From Bacillota bacterium (lineage in GTDB: Bacteria > Bacillota > Clostridia > Christensenellales > CAG-138): a DNA stretch of 30,750 nt. Location: positions 1 to 30,750 of the forward strand of contig JAEEYN010000134.1 in assembly GCA_016288175.1 (NCBI GenBank), written 5' to 3'. Positions 7,988-15,777 of this stretch are shown here, in pieces. The notes below the pieces were generated by a model that worked only from the letters and a program-made list of their open reading frames with translations, ran no database searches and had not been told where the DNA came from. The translations under genes and the position numbers were made by a program. The stretch's first letter is position 1; each line of letters opens with the position of its first letter.

Positions 7988-9200
7988 ACAGACCCTCCCC
8001 AAGGTCGATACCGAATTTCTTCAAATCTTCGGCGGTATACTGTTTTTGCGGATAATTGAGAGCGCGGTTGATGCGCTTTCCCTTAAACGGCGTTCGTGCC
8101 GCTTCCTCCTCGCGTTTTGCGGCGTCGTCCTTTGCAGCCTCAAATGATGCGATGCCGCGGTCATGCCAATCGGAGACGATCTTTTTCATTTCCGCGAAAG
8201 GCGAATTCTTCTTTGACGCAAGCTCCGCTGCAAGAAGGATTATTTCGGCATTCATGCCGTAATCATGGACCCAAAGCTCGAATTGACGCCTGTCGCTGAC
8301 GGAGGCATTCCGCTTCAGCCCGGCGCGGATGAATGCGCTGCGGGCAAGCTCGGCGATCATATCCTGCTCGCGGATCACTTCGCGCATCTTTTCGGGTGAG
8401 ACGCAGCCGGTTGAATGGTAGCTTGCGAGGATCGCGTCAAGATACTTGAAATTCGGGCGGTCGACGGCCACAACATCCGAAAGCGCGATGCCGATCGCGT
8501 CGTCCGTGAAGCCCCATTCGCGCGTCCATTTTACATAGAGCGAAAGCTCGTCCTCCGTCGGGCGGCGGGTGATGCGCCAACGCTTGAGAATATTCGAAGC
8601 TCCGCCGGAAAGCTCCTTTTCCTGCTCGAAGCTTTCACGGATCCTGTCGAGCGTCAGTATCCCGTCTGCGGAAAGCCGCTTCGCAACGGAATCCATGTAA
8701 TTGATGTGCACTCTCGGGCCTTTGATCGCGATGCAGTGCCGCACGATCTCCGCGGCGGCGTCCTCCTCAAGGCGAAAAATCTCGATCCAGTCATAGATCT
8801 TTTGAAGTTCTGCGCCGGTGAGGTTCCTTGTTCCGAGAACGGCCTGAAGTTTTGCAATGAGCGATGCGTATTGCGCTGAGCGGTTCATCTCGGCGGAGAT
8901 CGCGTTTTCGCCGATCGGAAGATACTGAACCGTCAGATTTCCGCCGGAGCCGGGAACGATGCGAACGGCGCCGAGCTTTTCCCAATATGAATATGCTTCC
9001 TCAACATCGGCGTCGGTCAGAGCGAGCGCCGTGGCAATATCGGTCTGCGCATTCGTATTCCCGGAAACGAGCATTAGACCGTAAAGATAGACCTTTACGG
9101 CAGTTCCCGGGGCAGCGGGAAGGAGCTCCGCGATGAAGCGGTTATCCACGGGAGTCGATTTGAAAAGATCGCCGGATCTGACTAATACGGTTTCGCTCAT
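7977..9200 (-). CDS. DnaD-domain replication protein
   Basis: This 407-residue protein matches the DnaD/DnaB family of Firmicute primosome proteins, which remodel DNA and recruit the helicase loader during initiation. Seen: an N-terminal winged-helix-like part (about 15-85); two helical repeats that look like DnaD domains, one around AAAEIVRHCIAIKG, the other around WTREWGFTDDAIGIAL; and a basic, lysine-rich C-terminal tail ending NYPQKQYTAEDLKKFGIDLG, a typical tail motif of this family. The start at 9200 is set by AGAGG 6 bases upstream; the longer in-frame start at 9239 has no such site. It is first in a two-gene unit with the dnaI-like ATPase. Confidence 0.88.
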   Translation of the reverse strand: MSETVLVRSGDLFKSTPVDNRFIAELLPAAPGTAVKVYLYGLMLVSGNTNAQTDIATALALTDADVEEAYSYWEKLGAVRIVPGSGGNLTVQYLPIGENAISAEMNRSAQYASLIAKLQAVLGTRNLTGAELQKIYDWIEIFRLEEDAAAEIVRHCIAIKGPRVHINYMDSVAKRLSADGILTLDRIRESFEQEKELSGGASNILKRWRITRRPTEDELSLYVKWTREWGFTDDAIGIALSDVVAVDRPNFKYLDAILASYHSTGCVSPEKMREVIREQDMIAELARSAFIRAGLKRNASVSDRRQFELWVHDYGMNAEIILLAAELASKKNSPFAEMKKIVSDWHDRGIASFEAAKDDAAKREEEAARTPFKGKRINRALNYPQKQYTAEDLKKFGIDLGEGLYED

Positions 9201-9245
9201 AAAAAACCTCTTGGGGCGGGTCCTGCCCGGATAATGCATCAGCTT

Positions 9246-9274
9246 ATTTTATCATCCATTGGAGGTTAAGTCAA
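9246..9274 (-). promoter_or_regulatory. Sigma-A type promoter of the dnaD-dnaI-like unit
   Basis: On the minus strand: TTGACT, 17 bases, TAAAAT, with TGA before the -10 box. It lies about 46 bases upstream of the chosen dnaD-like start. Confidence 0.75.
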
Positions 9275-9295
9275 TTGAAAAGGGATCTTGCAAAC

Positions 9296-9321
9296 AAAAA
9301 AGCCGGGGCAAAACCCCGGCT
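9296..9321 (-). terminator. Rho-independent terminator of the DUF1292 gene
   Basis: On the minus strand AGCCGGGG, loop TTTTG, CCCCGGCT forms an 8-bp stem followed by a T run. It stands between the DUF1292 stop and the dnaD-like promoter. Confidence 0.92.
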
Positions 9322-9335
9322 GATAAACGATTCGA

Positions 9336-9701
9336 TTATTCCTTGTTGTGGCAGCCGCAGTCGCAGTGCTCGGTGTCGTGATCGCAGTCTTCGCAATCGC
9401 ACTCTTCGCATTCGCAGTCGTCTTCCATCCTGGCCTGAACGATCTCGATGAGGTCATCCATATCTTCATCGGCGGGAGAGACGAACTCTTCGGTGTCCTC
9501 TTCCTCGTTGACGATGATCTTCATGATGTAGACGTTGGTCTCGCAATCGCATTCTTCTTCGTTTTCGCAGTCACATTCCTGGTTTGCGTCGATCAGAACA
9601 GCGTACTCTTCGCCCTTATAATCGAAATAGTCGATAACGTCAAGCTCGAAATCATTGCCGTCGTCATCGGTGAATACAACAAAATCTCTTTCTTCTTCCA
9701 T
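9336..9701 (-). CDS. DUF1292 protein with a cysteine-rich acidic tail
   Basis: This 121-residue protein has an N-terminal DUF1292 (YrzB-like) domain: FVVFTDDDGNDFELDVIDYF and EEYAVLIDAN lead into the conserved YIMKIIVNE and EEFVSPADEDM. DUF1292 proteins are small, acidic and of unknown function. Here the domain is interrupted by an insert with two CDC motifs (ECDCENEEECDCE), and the C-terminus adds a tail with 8 Cys, 3 His and many Asp/Glu, for 12 Cys in all. Such spacing (CxC, CxxC, HCDCGCH) suggests binding of zinc or another soft metal (inference). The start at 9701 is fixed by AAAGGAG just upstream. It is monocistronic, with its own promoter and terminator. Confidence 0.85.
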   Translation of the reverse strand: MEEERDFVVFTDDDGNDFELDVIDYFDYKGEEYAVLIDANQECDCENEEECDCETNVYIMKIIVNEEEDTEEFVSPADEDMDDLIEIVQARMEDDCECEECDCEDCDHDTEHCDCGCHNKE

Positions 9702-9725
9702 TGTTGTAACTCCTTTCAGATGTTG

Positions 9726-9738
9726 GGTATTCAATACC
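9726..9738. promoter_or_regulatory. Perfect 13-bp palindrome at the DUF1292 transcription start (possible operator)
   Basis: GGTATTCAATACC is an exact inverted repeat. It starts 7 bases downstream of the minus-strand -10 box, so it would cover the first transcribed bases, a usual place for a repressor site. The binding protein is unknown. Confidence 0.4.
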
Positions 9739-9745
9739 ATCGCAT

Positions 9746-9774
9746 ATTTTACAGCAAAGCGGAAAGGATTGCAA
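9746..9774 (-). promoter_or_regulatory. Sigma-A type promoter of the DUF1292 gene
   Basis: On the minus strand: TTGCAA, 17 bases, TAAAAT, about 45 bases before the DUF1292 start codon. Confidence 0.7.
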
Positions 9775-9871
9775 CCGTTTTTTTGCTATATTTGTGCGAA
9801 AAAGCGGCGAATATTTGCGCTCGAAGTGAAAGATCCGGCAAATTATATTCACGTTCGGGCGGCCGTCCGTG

Positions 9872-9900
9872 TTGACAAAAGGGCGGTTCGCTGTTAGAAT
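9872..9900 (+). promoter_or_regulatory. Sigma-A type promoter of the pyrimidine operon
   Basis: TTGACA, 17 bases, TAGAAT: a near-consensus promoter 78 bases before pyrC. It leaves a leader of about 70 bases that contains a small hairpin (AAAGT/ACTTT, about 9924-9943) but no obvious terminator. Confidence 0.85.
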
Positions 9901-9978
9901 AAATCGAATCTATGTGATGACCAAAGTGAGGCTCCGGACTTTTGCGGAAAGGGCTTTACACGGCGGGAGGAAGAAGAA

Positions 9979-11196
9979 ATGCTCGATCTTGCAAAGAACG
10001 CGGCGGAACGGATCAAAATGCTTCGCTGTGAAGGCGCAATCTCTCCGCTTCTCGATTTTTCATCCCCCGAATTCGAAAACTGCGTTATTGTTCCCGGTCT
10101 CGTTGATGTTCATGTTCATCTTCGTGAGCCGGGTTTTTCTTATAAAGAAACCGTGAAAACCGGGACTGAAGCCGCCGCGCACGGAGGATTCACCGCCGTG
10201 TGCCCGATGCCGAATCTCGACCCGGTGCCGGATGATCTTCCGAGCCTTAATAAACAGCTTGAGCTCATCCGCCGTGACGCCTGCGTGCGCGTGATCCCGT
10301 ACGGTTCGATCACCGCCGGCGAAAAGGGCGAATCGCTCTCCGATATGAAGGCGATGGCGCCGCATGTCTGCGCGTTTTCGGACGACGGCAGGGGAGTGCA
10401 GAGCCGCGAAATGATGCAGCAGGCGATGTTCACGGCGAAGCGCCTCGGGAAGCTCATCGCCGCGCACTGCGAGGATAACTCCCTCCTGTTCGGAGGTTAT
10501 ATCCATGCCGGCGAATACGCAAAAAAACACGGCCACCGCGGGATCTGTTCGGAGAGCGAATGGAAGCAGATAGAGCGCGATGTCGACCTTCTGCGCGAGA
10601 CCGGCGCTGGTTACCATGTCTGCCATATCTCAACGGCGGAATCCGTTGAACTGATCCGCAAAGCGAAGGCGGAAGGCCTCAACATCAGCTGCGAAACCGG
10701 GCCGCACTACCTGACCTTTACGGAGGATGATCTCATCGAGGACGGAAGGTTCAAAATGAATCCGCCTCTTCGCTCAAAGCGCGACAGGGAAGCGCTGATC
10801 GAAGGCATTATCGACGGAACGATCGACATGATCGCAACGGACCATGCTCCGCATTCCGCGGAGGAGAAAGCGCGCGGTCTCGAAAAAAGCGCGTTCGGCA
10901 TCGTCGGCCTCGAAACCGCTTTTGCAGTGCTCTATACAAAACTTGTAAAGAAGGGCATTATCTCCCTCGAAAAGCTGATCGGGCTGATGAGCACGAATCC
11001 GGCAAAGCGCTTCGGCATTGATATCGGCGATGATTATGCAATATTCGAAACCGGAAAACTTTACCGCATCGACGACGGCGATTTTCTTTCCATGGGCAAG
11101 GCGTCGCCTTTCATCGGGATGCAGGTTTACGGAAAATGCCTGCTGACCGTTTCAAACGGCAGGATAGCGTATATCGACGGTTCATTGAAAAGGTAA
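9979..11196 (+). CDS. pyrC: Dihydroorotase
   Basis: This 405-residue zinc enzyme closes carbamoyl aspartate to dihydroorotate, the third step of UMP synthesis. Seen: the metal motif VDVHVHLREPG (His45, His47), CPMPN, IAAHCEDNS, the His of HVCHIST, and the catalytic Asp288 in ATDHAPHS. This is the class I, PyrC/allantoinase-like layout. The N-terminus is somewhat shorter and less typical than Bacillus PyrC, whose N-terminal strand domain is longer. GGGAGG precedes the ATG by 9 bases. It is the first gene of the pyr operon, directly behind a strong promoter; in Bacillus pyrB comes first and pyrR, pyrP and carAB belong to the same operon. Confidence 0.95.
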   Translation: MLDLAKNAAERIKMLRCEGAISPLLDFSSPEFENCVIVPGLVDVHVHLREPGFSYKETVKTGTEAAAHGGFTAVCPMPNLDPVPDDLPSLNKQLELIRRDACVRVIPYGSITAGEKGESLSDMKAMAPHVCAFSDDGRGVQSREMMQQAMFTAKRLGKLIAAHCEDNSLLFGGYIHAGEYAKKHGHRGICSESEWKQIERDVDLLRETGAGYHVCHISTAESVELIRKAKAEGLNISCETGPHYLTFTEDDLIEDGRFKMNPPLRSKRDREALIEGIIDGTIDMIATDHAPHSAEEKARGLEKSAFGIVGLETAFAVLYTKLVKKGIISLEKLIGLMSTNPAKRFGIDIGDDYAIFETGKLYRIDDGDFLSMGKASPFIGMQVYGKCLLTVSNGRIAYIDGSLKR

Positions 11197-11209
11197 CAGG
11201 GGAAAACCA

Positions 11210-11956
11210 TTGAAACAGAGCGTATTCACAATCGAATCAAACGACAGGATCGCCGAAAACACTTTTCGCATGGCGCTCACCGGCGACACGAGCGCTTTCA
11301 CCCGGCCCGGTCAGTTCGCCAACATCAAGCTTGACGGTTTCTATCTTCGCCGACCGATCTCGGTCTGCGACTATAACGCAAACGGTCTCATTCTGATCTA
11401 TAAGACCGTCGGCGAAGGGACAGAGTATATGTCTCAGCTCCTGCCCGGCGGGAAACTCGACCTCCTTACGGGGCTCGGCAACGGCTTCGATACCGCGCTG
11501 AGCGGCGAGAATCCGCTTCTGATCGCGGGCGGCGGGGGAGTTCCGCCGATGGTGAAGCTCGCGAAAACGCTTATCGCGGAGGGCAAAAAGGTCACGGCTG
11601 TGATCGGCTTTAATAAAGCATCGGAAGTCTACTGCGAGGACGCGCTTAAAAAACTCGGCGTAAATGTTTTTGTAACAACAGCCGACGGCAGTTACGGCGT
11701 CAAAGGCTTTGTGACCGACGTCATGAAGTCGCTCGACTACAGCTTCTTCTATACCTGCGGTCCGCTCCCGATGTACAGAGCGATCCGCAAAACGGTCCGC
11801 ACCGAAGGACAGTACAGCTTTGAGGAGCGCATGGGCTGCGGTTTCGGCGCATGCATGGGCTGCTCGATCAAAACAAGGAGCGGGGCAAAGCGCATCTGCA
11901 AGGACGGTCCCGTCTTCGATTCCGCCGAGATCATCTGGGAGGAGCCGAAAAAATGA
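11210..11956 (+). CDS. pyrK: Dihydroorotate dehydrogenase electron-transfer subunit
   Basis: This 248-residue FAD and [2Fe-2S] protein passes electrons between the PyrD flavin and NAD+. Seen: the flavin motif RRPISVCDY, a glycine-rich nucleotide motif LLIAGGGGVPPM, CGPLPMYRAI, and a C-terminal cluster-binding set Cys210, Cys215, Cys218 and Cys230 (CGFGACMGC then C). The start codon is TTG at 11210, supported by AGGGGAAAA upstream and by the typical family N-terminus. Its stop overlaps the pyrD start (ATGA), as expected for subunits of one complex. Confidence 0.94.
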   Translation: MKQSVFTIESNDRIAENTFRMALTGDTSAFTRPGQFANIKLDGFYLRRPISVCDYNANGLILIYKTVGEGTEYMSQLLPGGKLDLLTGLGNGFDTALSGENPLLIAGGGGVPPMVKLAKTLIAEGKKVTAVIGFNKASEVYCEDALKKLGVNVFVTTADGSYGVKGFVTDVMKSLDYSFFYTCGPLPMYRAIRKTVRTEGQYSFEERMGCGFGACMGCSIKTRSGAKRICKDGPVFDSAEIIWEEPKK

Positions 11957-12879
11957 ACGAAGCACCGAACATGAAGATCGACCTTTGCGGCCTTGAACTC
12001 GACAATCCGATCATTCCCGCGAGCGGGACTTTCGGCTACGGATATGAGTTCGCCGAACTCTATGATATCAATATCCTCGGCTCGTTCTCCTTCAAAGGAA
12101 CGACTTTTGAACCGCGCTTCGGCAACCCGACGCCGCGTATCGCGGAATGCCCGGGCGGAATGCTCAATTCGATCGGGCTTCAAAACCCCGGAGTGCATGC
12201 CGTGATCGAAAACGAGCTGCCGAAACTCAAAAAATGCTTCGCTAAAAAAGTGATCGCAAATGTCGGCGGATTTTCGGTCGAAGAATACGCAAAAACGGCG
12301 CAGCTGCTCGACGAATGCGAGCAGGTCGGTTTGATCGAAGTAAATATAAGCTGTCCGAACGTGCATAACGGCGGCATGAGCTTCGGAACAAGCTGCGAAG
12401 CGGCGGCAGAAGTCACCCGCGCGGTAAAACGCGCAACAACAAAGCCGGTCTTCATGAAGCTCAGCCCGAATGCCGCGGATATCGCCGCCATCGCGAAAGC
12501 CTGCGAGGACGCGGGGGCGGACGGCATCAGCATGATCAACACACTTCTCGGGATGCGGATCGACCCGAAAACAAGAAAACCGGTCATGGCGAATAAAATG
12601 GGCGGCTATTCTGGCCCCGGCGTTTTCCCGGTCGCCCTCAGGATGGTCTACCAGGTCTATGAAAAAGTCGGAATACCGATAATCGGCATGGGCGGCATAT
12701 CATCCGCGAAGGACGTGATCGAGATGATGCTCGCCGGCGCGACGGCGGTGCAGATCGGCGCGGCCAACCTCACGGAGCCGTTCATCTGCCGCGATATCAT
12801 CAACGAGCTGCCGTATACGATGCGCAAATACGGGATCAATGATCTCAAGGAAATAATCGGAGGAGCACACAATGGGTAA
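11953..12879 (+). CDS. pyrD: Dihydroorotate dehydrogenase, type 1B catalytic subunit
   Basis: This 308-residue FMN enzyme oxidises dihydroorotate to orotate in the cytoplasm and uses NAD+ through PyrK. Seen: NPIIPASGTFGYG near the N-terminus, NSIGLQNPG, NVGGFS, the active-site cysteine loop NISCPNVHNGG, and the FMN phosphate-binding part IPIIGMGGISSAKD followed by GATAVQIGAAN. The ATG at 11953 overlaps the pyrK stop by 4 bases, which marks the start well. An active-site Cys together with an adjacent pyrK is the mark of the 1B type rather than the fumarate-using 1A type. Its 3' end overlaps pyrF by 8 bases. Confidence 0.96.
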   Translation: MNEAPNMKIDLCGLELDNPIIPASGTFGYGYEFAELYDINILGSFSFKGTTFEPRFGNPTPRIAECPGGMLNSIGLQNPGVHAVIENELPKLKKCFAKKVIANVGGFSVEEYAKTAQLLDECEQVGLIEVNISCPNVHNGGMSFGTSCEAAAEVTRAVKRATTKPVFMKLSPNAADIAAIAKACEDAGADGISMINTLLGMRIDPKTRKPVMANKMGGYSGPGVFPVALRMVYQVYEKVGIPIIGMGGISSAKDVIEMMLAGATAVQIGAANLTEPFICRDIINELPYTMRKYGINDLKEIIGGAHNG

Positions 12880-13576
12880 GGACGTCATCGTCGCATGCGA
12901 TTTTTCAAGCAAGCAGGCTGTCATGGATTTCCTCGATAAGTTCGAGGGAACGGGGAAGAAGCCTTTTGTGAAGATCGGGATGGAGCTTTACTATGCGGAA
13001 GGTCCGGCGATCGTGCGCGAGATTAAAGCGCGCGGTCATAAGATCTTTCTCGATCTGAAGCTGCATGATATCCCGAACACGGTAATGAAGGCGATGAGCG
13101 TGCTTTCGAGGCTCGATGTCGACATGTGCAATCTGCACGCCGCAGGAACTTCTGCAATGATGGAAGCCGCGATAAAAGGCCTCACCCGCGAGGACGGCAC
13201 AAGGCCGATCCTGATTGCGGTCACTCAGCTCACCTCAACAAGCCAGGAAGCGATGACGAACGAACTTCTGATCGAAAGACCCATCGACGAAGTCGTTCTG
13301 AGCTATGCACGAAATGCGAAACGTTCAGGTCTCGACGGCGTCGTGTGCTCGCCCCTTGAAGCGGGAAAGGTCCACGAAGCCTGCGGCGCGGAGTTCGTAA
13401 CAGTAACGCCCGGCGTCCGCTTCGCAGAAGGCGACAGGGGCGATCAGGTCCGCGTTACGACCCCTGCAAGGGCAAAGGAGCTCGGTTCCGATTATATCGT
13501 TGTCGGGCGTCCAATCACCGCGGCGGCGGATCCCGTTGCGGCTTATGAGCGCTGTATTAGCGAATTCATCGGTTGA
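12872..13576 (+). CDS. pyrF: Orotidine 5'-phosphate decarboxylase
   Basis: This 234-residue TIM-barrel enzyme converts OMP to UMP, the last step of the pathway. Seen: VACDFSSKQAVMDFLDKF at the N-terminus, the catalytic D61-x-K63-x-x-D66 in LDLKLHDIPNTV, GVVCSPLEA, VTPGVRF, and the phosphate-binding DYIVVGRPIT. It is the short, Bacillus/E. coli-like class. GGAGGAGCACACA, inside the end of pyrD, is its ribosome binding site. The overlap with pyrD suggests coupled translation. Confidence 0.96.
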   Translation: MGKDVIVACDFSSKQAVMDFLDKFEGTGKKPFVKIGMELYYAEGPAIVREIKARGHKIFLDLKLHDIPNTVMKAMSVLSRLDVDMCNLHAAGTSAMMEAAIKGLTREDGTRPILIAVTQLTSTSQEAMTNELLIERPIDEVVLSYARNAKRSGLDGVVCSPLEAGKVHEACGAEFVTVTPGVRFAEGDRGDQVRVTTPARAKELGSDYIVVGRPITAAADPVAAYERCISEFIG

Positions 13577-13615
13577 ACCGATCGAATAATAAAAAACAAA
13601 ATGGAGGATCAACGA

Positions 13616-14278
13616 ATGGCAAATTATGAACCTCGGATCCGTGCGATCAAAGAACTGATCGCGAAAGATCTGCTCTCCATCGGGGCGGTATTTCTCCGCC
13701 CGAACGAGCCGTTTACATGGGCGAGCGGCATTAAAAGCCCGATCTACTGCGACAACAGGCTTACACTGACCGCTCCTTCCGTGCGTACGGACGTCGAAAA
13801 CTGTCTCGCCGAAACAATCAGGCGCGAGTACCCAGCTGCGGAGGTGCTTATGGGCACCAGCACTGCGGGAATTGCGCACGCCGCGATCACCGGCCACATC
13901 ATGGGCCTTCCCATGGGTTATGTCCGCTCCGGAAACAAGGACCACGGCCGCGGCAACAGGATCGAAGGCAAGCTCGAACCCGGCAGGAAGGTCGTCGTCG
14001 TGGAGGACCTTATCTCCACCGCAGGCAGCGCGATCGAAGTTGTTGAAGCGCTGCGCGAAGCGGGCGCCGAAGTCCTCGGCATCGTGAGCATCTTCACCTA
14101 CGGCATGAAAAAAGGTCTTGAGCGCCTTTCCGAAGCGAATGTCAGGAACGTCAGTCTCTCGGATTTCGACACGATCGTGAAGGCAGCTGTGGAAACGGGT
14201 TATATCGACGCCGCCGACGCGCCGCGTCTTCTCGCTTTCCGCGATAACCCCTCGGATGAAAGCTGGATCAAAGCATAA
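13616..14278 (+). CDS. pyrE: Orotate phosphoribosyltransferase
   Basis: This 220-residue enzyme joins orotate to PRPP to give OMP. Seen: PFTWASGIKSPIYCDNR, GTSTAGIAHAA, the catalytic-loop region YVRSGNKDHGRGNRIEG, and the PRPP-binding signature VVVVEDLISTAGS. I start at the ATG at 13616 because TGGAGGATC lies 7 bases upstream; an in-frame ATG at 13601 overlaps that site and is unlikely. A 39-base gap from pyrF is the longest spacer within the operon, but no promoter or terminator is evident in it. Confidence 0.95.
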   Translation: MANYEPRIRAIKELIAKDLLSIGAVFLRPNEPFTWASGIKSPIYCDNRLTLTAPSVRTDVENCLAETIRREYPAAEVLMGTSTAGIAHAAITGHIMGLPMGYVRSGNKDHGRGNRIEGKLEPGRKVVVVEDLISTAGSAIEVVEALREAGAEVLGIVSIFTYGMKKGLERLSEANVRNVSLSDFDTIVKAAVETGYIDAADAPRLLAFRDNPSDESWIKA

Positions 14279-14300
14279 CGAAAAATAACGGAGGAAGCAT

Positions 14301-15221
14301 ATGAGAAACCTTATTGATATCCTTGATCTTTCCGTCGAAGAGATCGATGAAATGATCGACGTTGCGAACGACATAATCGACCATCCCGAAAAATACCGCG
14401 AGGCATGCAAATACAAGACCCTTGCGACGCTGTTCTTCGAGCCCTCGACCCGCACCCGCCTTTCTTTCGAAGCGGCAATGCTGGAGCTCGGCGGCCGCGT
14501 GCTCGGCTTCTCCGAAGCGAGTTCAAGCTCCGCCGCGAAGGGCGAGAGCGTGGCGGACACGATCGCGGTCGTAAGCGGCTATTCCGACATCATCGCGATG
14601 CGCCATCCGAAGGAAGGTGCGCCCATCGTTGCGCAGACGAAGGCGACAGTACCGATCATCAACGCGGGCGACGGCGGACATAACCACCCGACGCAGACGC
14701 TGACCGACCTTATCACCATCAAACGCGAGAAGGGCCATTTCGACAACCTCACGATCGGTCTCTGCGGCGACCTCAAGTTCGGCCGCACCGTTCATTCACT
14801 GATCGCGGCTATGAGCCGCTATTCCGGCATCCGTTTCGTTCTGATCTCGCCCGAAGAACTCAAGGTACCAAGCTACGTCAAGAACACATACATCAAGGCA
14901 AAGGGCATTCCTTACGAGCAGACTACTGCGCTCGAAAATGTTATAGATAAGCTCGACGTGCTCTATATGACCCGTGTACAGCGCGAAAGGTTCTTCAACG
15001 AAGAGGACTATCTCCGCCTGAAGGACTGCTATGTTCTGACTCCCGAAAAGATGGCGATGGCAAAGCAGGATCTGATCGTTCTTCATCCGCTGCCGCGCGT
15101 CAACGAGATCTCCGTCGCCGTGGACAACGATCCCCGCGCCTGCTATTTCCGCCAGGCACGCTACGGCAAATTCATCCGCATGGCCCTTATCATGAAACTG
15201 CTTGAGGAGGCAAACAAATGA
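14301..15221 (+). CDS. pyrB: Aspartate carbamoyltransferase, catalytic subunit
   Basis: This 306-residue enzyme condenses carbamoyl phosphate with aspartate, the committed step of pyrimidine synthesis. Seen: the carbamoyl-phosphate motif FEPSTRTRLSFE at about 47-58, a loop ASSSSAAKGES, DGGHNHPTQTLTDL, and a C-terminal aspartate-binding LHPLPRVNEIS. GGAGGAAGCAT precedes the ATG. The stop overlaps pyrI by 4 bases, so the catalytic and regulatory chains are made together. The carbamoyl phosphate must come from elsewhere, as carAB is not in this operon. Confidence 0.97.
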   Translation: MRNLIDILDLSVEEIDEMIDVANDIIDHPEKYREACKYKTLATLFFEPSTRTRLSFEAAMLELGGRVLGFSEASSSSAAKGESVADTIAVVSGYSDIIAMRHPKEGAPIVAQTKATVPIINAGDGGHNHPTQTLTDLITIKREKGHFDNLTIGLCGDLKFGRTVHSLIAAMSRYSGIRFVLISPEELKVPSYVKNTYIKAKGIPYEQTTALENVIDKLDVLYMTRVQRERFFNEEDYLRLKDCYVLTPEKMAMAKQDLIVLHPLPRVNEISVAVDNDPRACYFRQARYGKFIRMALIMKLLEEANK

Positions 15222-15637
15222 ATATCGATTCCATCATCAACGGCATTGTCATCGACCATATCACCGCCGGCAAGGCGATGCAGATCTACAATATGCTGAA
15301 GCTCGATAAGCTCGACTGCCAGGTCGCGATCATCAAGAACGCGACGAGCAACAAGAAGGGCACGAAGGACATCATCAAGATCGCTTCGGACATCGATATC
15401 GACCTCGGCGTGCTTGCCTTCATTTGCCCGTCCGCAACGATCAACATCATCCGCGACGGCAAGGTCATCGAGAAACGCGACCTGAAGCTTCCCGAACGGA
15501 TCGAAGGCGTGCTCCGCTGCAAGAACCCCCGATGCATCACGACGACCGAGCAGGAGATCCGCCATATCTTCATTCTCACCAATCCGGAGACGGCCGAGTA
15601 TCGCTGCATGTACTGCGACACCAAAGCTTCCAACTGA
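15218..15637 (+). CDS. pyrI: Aspartate carbamoyltransferase, regulatory subunit
   Basis: This 139-residue chain binds nucleotide effectors in its N-terminal domain and docks to PyrB through a zinc domain. Seen: an N-terminal effector-type domain with INGIVIDHITAGKAMQI and a structural zinc site of Cys101, Cys106, Cys130 and Cys133. That C-x4-C-x23-C-x2-C spacing is identical to E. coli PyrI as I know it. Its presence implies an allosteric enzyme of the E. coli type, unlike Bacillus, which has no PyrI. It is the last gene of the operon, followed by a terminator. Confidence 0.96.
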   Translation: MNIDSIINGIVIDHITAGKAMQIYNMLKLDKLDCQVAIIKNATSNKKGTKDIIKIASDIDIDLGVLAFICPSATINIIRDGKVIEKRDLKLPERIEGVLRCKNPRCITTTEQEIRHIFILTNPETAEYRCMYCDTKASN

Positions 15638-15651
15638 TAACTGAAAGAAAC

Positions 15652-15690
15652 ACCTGCGCCGGGTACCGCATCCGACGCAGGTTTTCTTTT
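15652..15690 (+). terminator. Terminator of the pyrimidine operon
   Basis: ACCTGCG pairs with CGCAGGT across a 17-base loop, followed by TTTTCTTTTT. It lies 14 bases after the pyrI stop. Confidence 0.8.
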
Positions 15691-15709
15691 TGAAAGCGCC
15701 CGTTAGTCG

Positions 15710-15738
15710 TTGATAAAAGGGCCGAAATATGGTAATAT
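15710..15738 (+). promoter_or_regulatory. Sigma-A type promoter of the recD2 unit
   Basis: TTGATA, 17 bases, TAATAT, ending 39 bases before the recD2 start. Confidence 0.75.
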
Positions 15739-15777
15739 AAACTTGCCGAAAAGGAGGCAATTCAAGAGAGCTCAGCG

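Noticed and set aside
15760..15777. Alternative ATT start for recD2 next to AAGGAGG
   Set aside because: The spacing to the ribosome binding site would be only 2 bases and ATT starts are very rare; the ATG at 15778 fits the family N-terminus.
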